Source: an uncultured Phaeodactylibacter sp. (GTDB lineage: Bacteria > Bacteroidota > Bacteroidia > Chitinophagales > Saprospiraceae). Taken from it: 9,009 bases of DNA. The translations under genes and the position numbers were made by a program. Shown one piece after another: positions 5,950 to 9,009 of the stretch (its first letter is position 1; every line of letters starts with the position of its first letter). Location of the stretch: contig CAJXXJ010000111.1 of NCBI GenBank assembly GCA_913062745.1, positions 1 to 9,009 of the forward strand, written 5' to 3'. The notes under the pieces are model-generated. The model searched no databases. It was not told the origin of the DNA and saw nothing but the letters and a program-made list of their open reading frames with translations.

Positions 5950-6576
5950 ATGCCAACCATCAAACTAGGGATTATCGAAGATGAGCCTTTCGTTCAGGAG
6001 AACCTCTCCGCTTTCTTCACCGAGCTGCCGGAAACAGAGCTGTTGCTGTGCATCGATACCGTGGAAGGCTTTCTGCAGGAACTGCCCCGCATCGGGAAAC
6101 CGGATGTGCTGCTGCTGGATATCGGGCTGCCGGCAGGTATGTCGGGGCTGCAGGGGATTAGCCTGCTGAAAGAAAAAATTCCTAACGTCCGCATCATAAT
6201 GCTCACAGCCCACAATGACTCGGAAATGATCATGAGAGCCCTGAAAACGGGGGCGGACTCTTACCTGTTGAAGAAAGCCCCTTTGCAGGAAATACAGCAC
6301 TCCGTCGTCGTGACCTACCGCGGCGGCTCCTCTATGTCGCCGGAGATAGCCCGCAAGGTAATTGACCAGCTGGCGCCTAAACCCAAGGAAATACTGACGG
6401 AGCGGCAACTGCAAATCGTCGAGGCCCTTGCCGAAGGGCTGAGCTACAAAATGGTGGCCGGGCGGTATGACATTTCCGTGGAAACGGTGCGCGACCACAT
6501 CAAAAAGATTTATAAAAAACTGCAAATCAACTCAAAAGCAGAGCTGTTGCGCAAGAAATGGAACGGAGAGATTTAG
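5950..6576 (+). CDS. NarL/LuxR-family DNA-binding response regulator
   Basis: A cytoplasmic two-component transcription regulator of 208 residues, the usual length. The receiver domain (about 1-125) has all key residues: acidic pair E10-D11 in IIEDE, phospho-acceptor D57 in LLLDIGLP, T86 in MLTAHND and K108 in YLLKK. The C-terminal LuxR-type helix-turn-helix (about 148-205) begins LTERQLQIVEALAEGLSYKM and continues ISVETVRDHIKKIYKKLQ and INSKAELLRK, where ETVRDHIKKIYKKL is the recognition helix. The AT-rich leader has an A-rich stretch (AAAACAAAACA) before the ATG and no Shine-Dalgarno site, as usual in Bacteroidota. The propeller sensor follows on the same strand after 264 bp and may be its kinase partner. 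Regulators of this class normally pair with HisKA_3-type histidine kinases. Target genes are unknown. Confidence 0.93.
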   Translation: MPTIKLGIIEDEPFVQENLSAFFTELPETELLLCIDTVEGFLQELPRIGKPDVLLLDIGLPAGMSGLQGISLLKEKIPNVRIIMLTAHNDSEMIMRALKTGADSYLLKKAPLQEIQHSVVVTYRGGSSMSPEIARKVIDQLAPKPKEILTERQLQIVEALAEGLSYKMVAGRYDISVETVRDHIKKIYKKLQINSKAELLRKKWNGEI

Positions 6577-6840
6577 CGGTCAATGTATTTTTTTTGTATT
6601 TTGCGGAGCGTTTCAGATTTTGAGACGGCATTCAACTTCACTGCATACCCAGCACTTGTATAATCGGCCAGCCGAGACAGACATTCGGTAATACTGTTTC
6701 TATTCCCCGATCAAAAGTTCCGCCGATTCTTTCGTAAAAGCATTAAGATACACAGGCTGCCAGCGGTCTGTTACCTGTCGGGCATACGCCCTTCAGGGAT
6801 TAAAAACACTGGAACAATCTGTCAACTGTAATTTGTAAGC
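6577..6840 (+). other. Intergenic region between response regulator and propeller sensor
   Basis: 264 bases with no convincing gene. A run of eight T (6588-6595) lies 11 bases after the regulator stop but no GC-rich stem precedes it, so it is not a clear terminator. Two small inverted repeats are visible, TCGGC-CA-GCCGA (about 6663-6674) and GGGC-ATAC-GCCC (about 6780-6791); both stems are short. No exact TAnnTTTG promoter element was found near 6841, so read-through from the regulator gene is possible. Confidence 0.4.
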
Positions 6841-9009
6841 ATGCAGTTTTACAAACGGTTCTTAGGTAAGGTGATATGCGGTTGTAGCCTGGCGCTGCTT
6901 TCCGGCAATATACTCTTTGCCCAGGCGAGTGGCCTGCCGGTGGAATATTATTCAGTTAACGACGGGCTGTCAGACCGCATGATCTCGGCTATTTACCAAA
7001 GCCCGGATGGCCTGCTATGGTTTGGCACCCCCAACGGCCTAAACCGATTTGATGGCTATAACTTCCTGGCATTTGATAATCACCCTGACAACCCACGGCA
7101 AATTTCTGACGCAAACATCAGGGCTTTACTGCCTTGCCGGGACGGACGAGTAGCGCTTGTGTTTAGTGGCGGGTTTGCCCGGTTTGACCTGTTTGACCCC
7201 CTTACTCATGAGCGGGAAGTGGTGGAACTGCTGCCAGAGTATGGGGTCAATGGAATCCCCAGGGCTATTGCTACCAATCACGAAGGGGCAATCGTGGTGC
7301 TTTCTATTCACGATGGCGCAGTGAATGTGTACCGCTATCTGGGAGGCCAGCAGTTTAAGCTGGAGTTTTCAGTGCAGGAAAACCACGACTACAACAGCAC
7401 TAATGTAAAAATGCTCCCCCTGTCCGACGGCAGCTATCTGCTACAGGATGCAGAAAAAGGCATCCGGCACTTTTCCAGCGACGGCTATATGCTGCGGCGA
7501 CTGATAGCGGAAGACTTTCTTGGGCTGGAGCCGTCCGGAGGGCTGTACCCCGGCAATACGCCTATCTTTCACGAAACGTCCGGTGGCCAGGTATATATCT
7601 CTGTACGCGGGCAGCCTGGGCTTTATATCTATCACCCGAGAGAGCGCCGCCTGGAATACGGGGAGTCCCTGCCCCGCTGGCAGTACTATACTCGTGCCTG
7701 GCAGGATGAAGCCGGCAATATCCTGATTGGCAGTACAGATAAGGCCGGGCAGATTTATCCCCTTTCCAATCTGATGCTGATTCGTCCGGATGGCCGGCAG
7801 TATGACTACAGCAAGCTCTTGCTGGAGAGCAAATTCATCGTTAGTGCCCACAGCCACAATTTCTTTGAGACTTTTATACTTGGCGTAGACACAGGGCTGA
7901 AAATCATCCAGAACCAACGTTCCAGCATACAGTCGCTACTGGCTAAAGACATCAGCACTGACCACCGGGGCGCAGTGATGCGCGGTATGGTGGGAGATGG
8001 CAAGGGCACTATCTACATGGCGCGGGAAGTTAGCCACTGGTACGCACTCCGCCTGGATAGCAACCGCCTCGATACCCTGCGCATGATCGACGAGGAGACC
8101 GGAGGGCCGGTGCCACTGAGCTGCGGGCGCAACCTCTGCCTGGATGAGAGTGGTTACCTGTGGGGGGTATCCTGCCTCGACGGGCAAACCGGAAAGTTGC
8201 ACCGTTACGACATCGCTACTGATACAGCACGCACGTATCACCACCCGAGCCCGATCACTGCATTCACGATCGGGAATGACGGCCTGCTCTATTTATGTAC
8301 CGAACCCGCCAGTACCAAAGGGGCGCTTGTCACCTTTGACCCCCGCACAGAGCGTTTTGAGCAGTTTACAGACCCGGAAGGAAATAACCCGCTGAGTGAT
8401 GCCAGCCCCCGCTTTGTGTTGCATGCCAGCGACGGATACCTGTGGGTAGGCACGGAGGACGGGCTGTATCAGATAGACCCGGAAAACCGTTCCTCGCAGG
8501 TGTATACTGCCACACGTGGAGCGCCAGACCGGCTGGCGAGCAACATTATTTACGCTATACACGAGGACGAAGAGGGGAAGCTGTGGCTGGGGACTACTAA
8601 TGGCTTCAATATTTTCGACCCGGTAAAAAACACCTTCGAGCACTACAATCAACGGGACGGGCTGGCAAGCAATACCGTTTGCGGTTTCCTGCCGGATACC
8701 AGCGGCAACTACTGGATCAGCACCTTCAACGGGCTTTCCTACTTCGACCGCTCCAATGAGGCATTTCGGAATTTCTTCAAAAAAGAGGGCCTGACGCACG
8801 ATGAGTTTAACCGCTTTTCCTATTACAAAGACGAAGACGGCACTTTCTACTTCGGCGGTGTCAACGGCGTCAATATTTTCCGCTCAGAAGACCTGCTGAA
8901 GAGCAACCCTACGCCCGCTCCTATACTGACCCGGGTGACGCGCTACAACGGACAGCAGGATACGATGCTGGAGCAGGTAAGCGGCCTGCACCAACTGGAA
9001 CGGGTGGTC
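6841..9009 (+). CDS. Periplasmic beta-propeller (Reg_prop) two-component sensor, N-terminal part, cut by the window end
   Basis: The frame is open for 723 codons and runs off the window. A signal peptide (MQFYKRFLGK, then CGCSLALLSGNILFA) probably ends before Gln28, so the domain is exported. Propeller repeats of the Reg_prop type follow: GLSDRMISAIYQSPDGLLWF leading to GTPNGLNRFD (about 43-70), DGYLWVGTEDGLYQID (about 531-546), EEGKLWLGTTNGFNIFD (about 578-594), NYWISTFNGLSYFD (623-636) and DGTFYFGGVNGVNIF (666-680). The middle (about 90-520) is more diverged but keeps the blade spacing. From about residue 693 (PAPILTRVTRYNG) the sequence looks like the start of a Y_Y_Y immunoglobulin-like domain. 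Known proteins of this build continue with one membrane helix and then a HisKA, HisKA_3 or LytTR-type output, or a full hybrid kinase. The kinase is not visible here, so signalling output is inferred. The preceding NarL-type regulator favours a HisKA_3 kinase. Ligands of many relatives are polysaccharide fragments; the ligand here is unknown. Confidence 0.9.
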   Translation, partial: MQFYKRFLGKVICGCSLALLSGNILFAQASGLPVEYYSVNDGLSDRMISAIYQSPDGLLWFGTPNGLNRFDGYNFLAFDNHPDNPRQISDANIRALLPCRDGRVALVFSGGFARFDLFDPLTHEREVVELLPEYGVNGIPRAIATNHEGAIVVLSIHDGAVNVYRYLGGQQFKLEFSVQENHDYNSTNVKMLPLSDGSYLLQDAEKGIRHFSSDGYMLRRLIAEDFLGLEPSGGLYPGNTPIFHETSGGQVYISVRGQPGLYIYHPRERRLEYGESLPRWQYYTRAWQDEAGNILIGSTDKAGQIYPLSNLMLIRPDGRQYDYSKLLLESKFIVSAHSHNFFETFILGVDTGLKIIQNQRSSIQSLLAKDISTDHRGAVMRGMVGDGKGTIYMAREVSHWYALRLDSNRLDTLRMIDEETGGPVPLSCGRNLCLDESGYLWGVSCLDGQTGKLHRYDIATDTARTYHHPSPITAFTIGNDGLLYLCTEPASTKGALVTFDPRTERFEQFTDPEGNNPLSDASPRFVLHASDGYLWVGTEDGLYQIDPENRSSQVYTATRGAPDRLASNIIYAIHEDEEGKLWLGTTNGFNIFDPVKNTFEHYNQRDGLASNTVCGFLPDTSGNYWISTFNGLSYFDRSNEAFRNFFKKEGLTHDEFNRFSYYKDEDGTFYFGGVNGVNIFRSEDLLKSNPTPAPILTRVTRYNGQQDTMLEQVSGLHQLERVV

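Noticed and set aside
6588..6595. Run of eight T after the response regulator as a terminator
   Set aside because: No GC-rich stem precedes it, so it does not form an intrinsic terminator.
1..9009. Search for tRNA or rRNA genes, CRISPR arrays, insertion sequences, integrases or attachment sites
   Set aside because: None seen by eye. In particular, no mobile-element hallmark flanks the composition boundary near 1081.

Overview
The window joins two very different kinds of DNA. Bases 1 to about 1080 are extremely AT-rich (only 12 of the first 93 bases are G or C). They carry the N-terminal 329 or so codons of one long reading frame with a lysine-rich tail and at least one segment that reads like a eukaryotic or viral histone fold. 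From about 1081 onward the DNA is GC-rich and ordinarily bacterial. The gene content there points to Bacteroidota: a FabH with a Bacteroidota-like insert, a DUF6794-like exported protein, a Reg_prop sensor, signal peptides ending in A|Q, and almost no strong Shine-Dalgarno sites. Family is uncertain; a Saprospiria- or Cytophagia-like marine or freshwater lineage is only a guess.

Layout: 94-1263 (+) is the AT-rich histone-fold-like frame. It runs without a stop across the composition boundary into a short GC-rich tail with one membrane segment, and that tail may itself be an independent 55-residue gene starting at 1096. 1284-2885 (+) is a lipoprotein-type GH37 trehalase. 2911-3849 (+) is an aldose 1-epimerase family protein, close behind it and probably in the same operon. 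3850-4389 (-) is an exported DUF6794-like protein whose stop codon abuts that of the epimerase. 4656-5723 (-) is the fatty-acid initiation enzyme FabH, with a terminator hairpin downstream at 4498-4525. 5950-6576 (+) is a NarL/LuxR-type response regulator. 6841 to the window end (+) is the N-terminal 723 residues of a periplasmic beta-propeller (Reg_prop) sensor that continues outside the window.

Functionally, trehalase and epimerase form a small sugar-use module. The response regulator and propeller sensor are a plausible two-component pair, with the kinase part not visible here. FabH and the DUF6794 protein look like background genes.

The item most worth a second look is the first kilobase: a candidate tandem histone-fold protein of the kind found in some giant viruses, fused in frame to bacterial sequence. 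The abrupt switch in codon use within one frame means a chimeric assembly must be excluded before it is read as a natural fusion or transfer.
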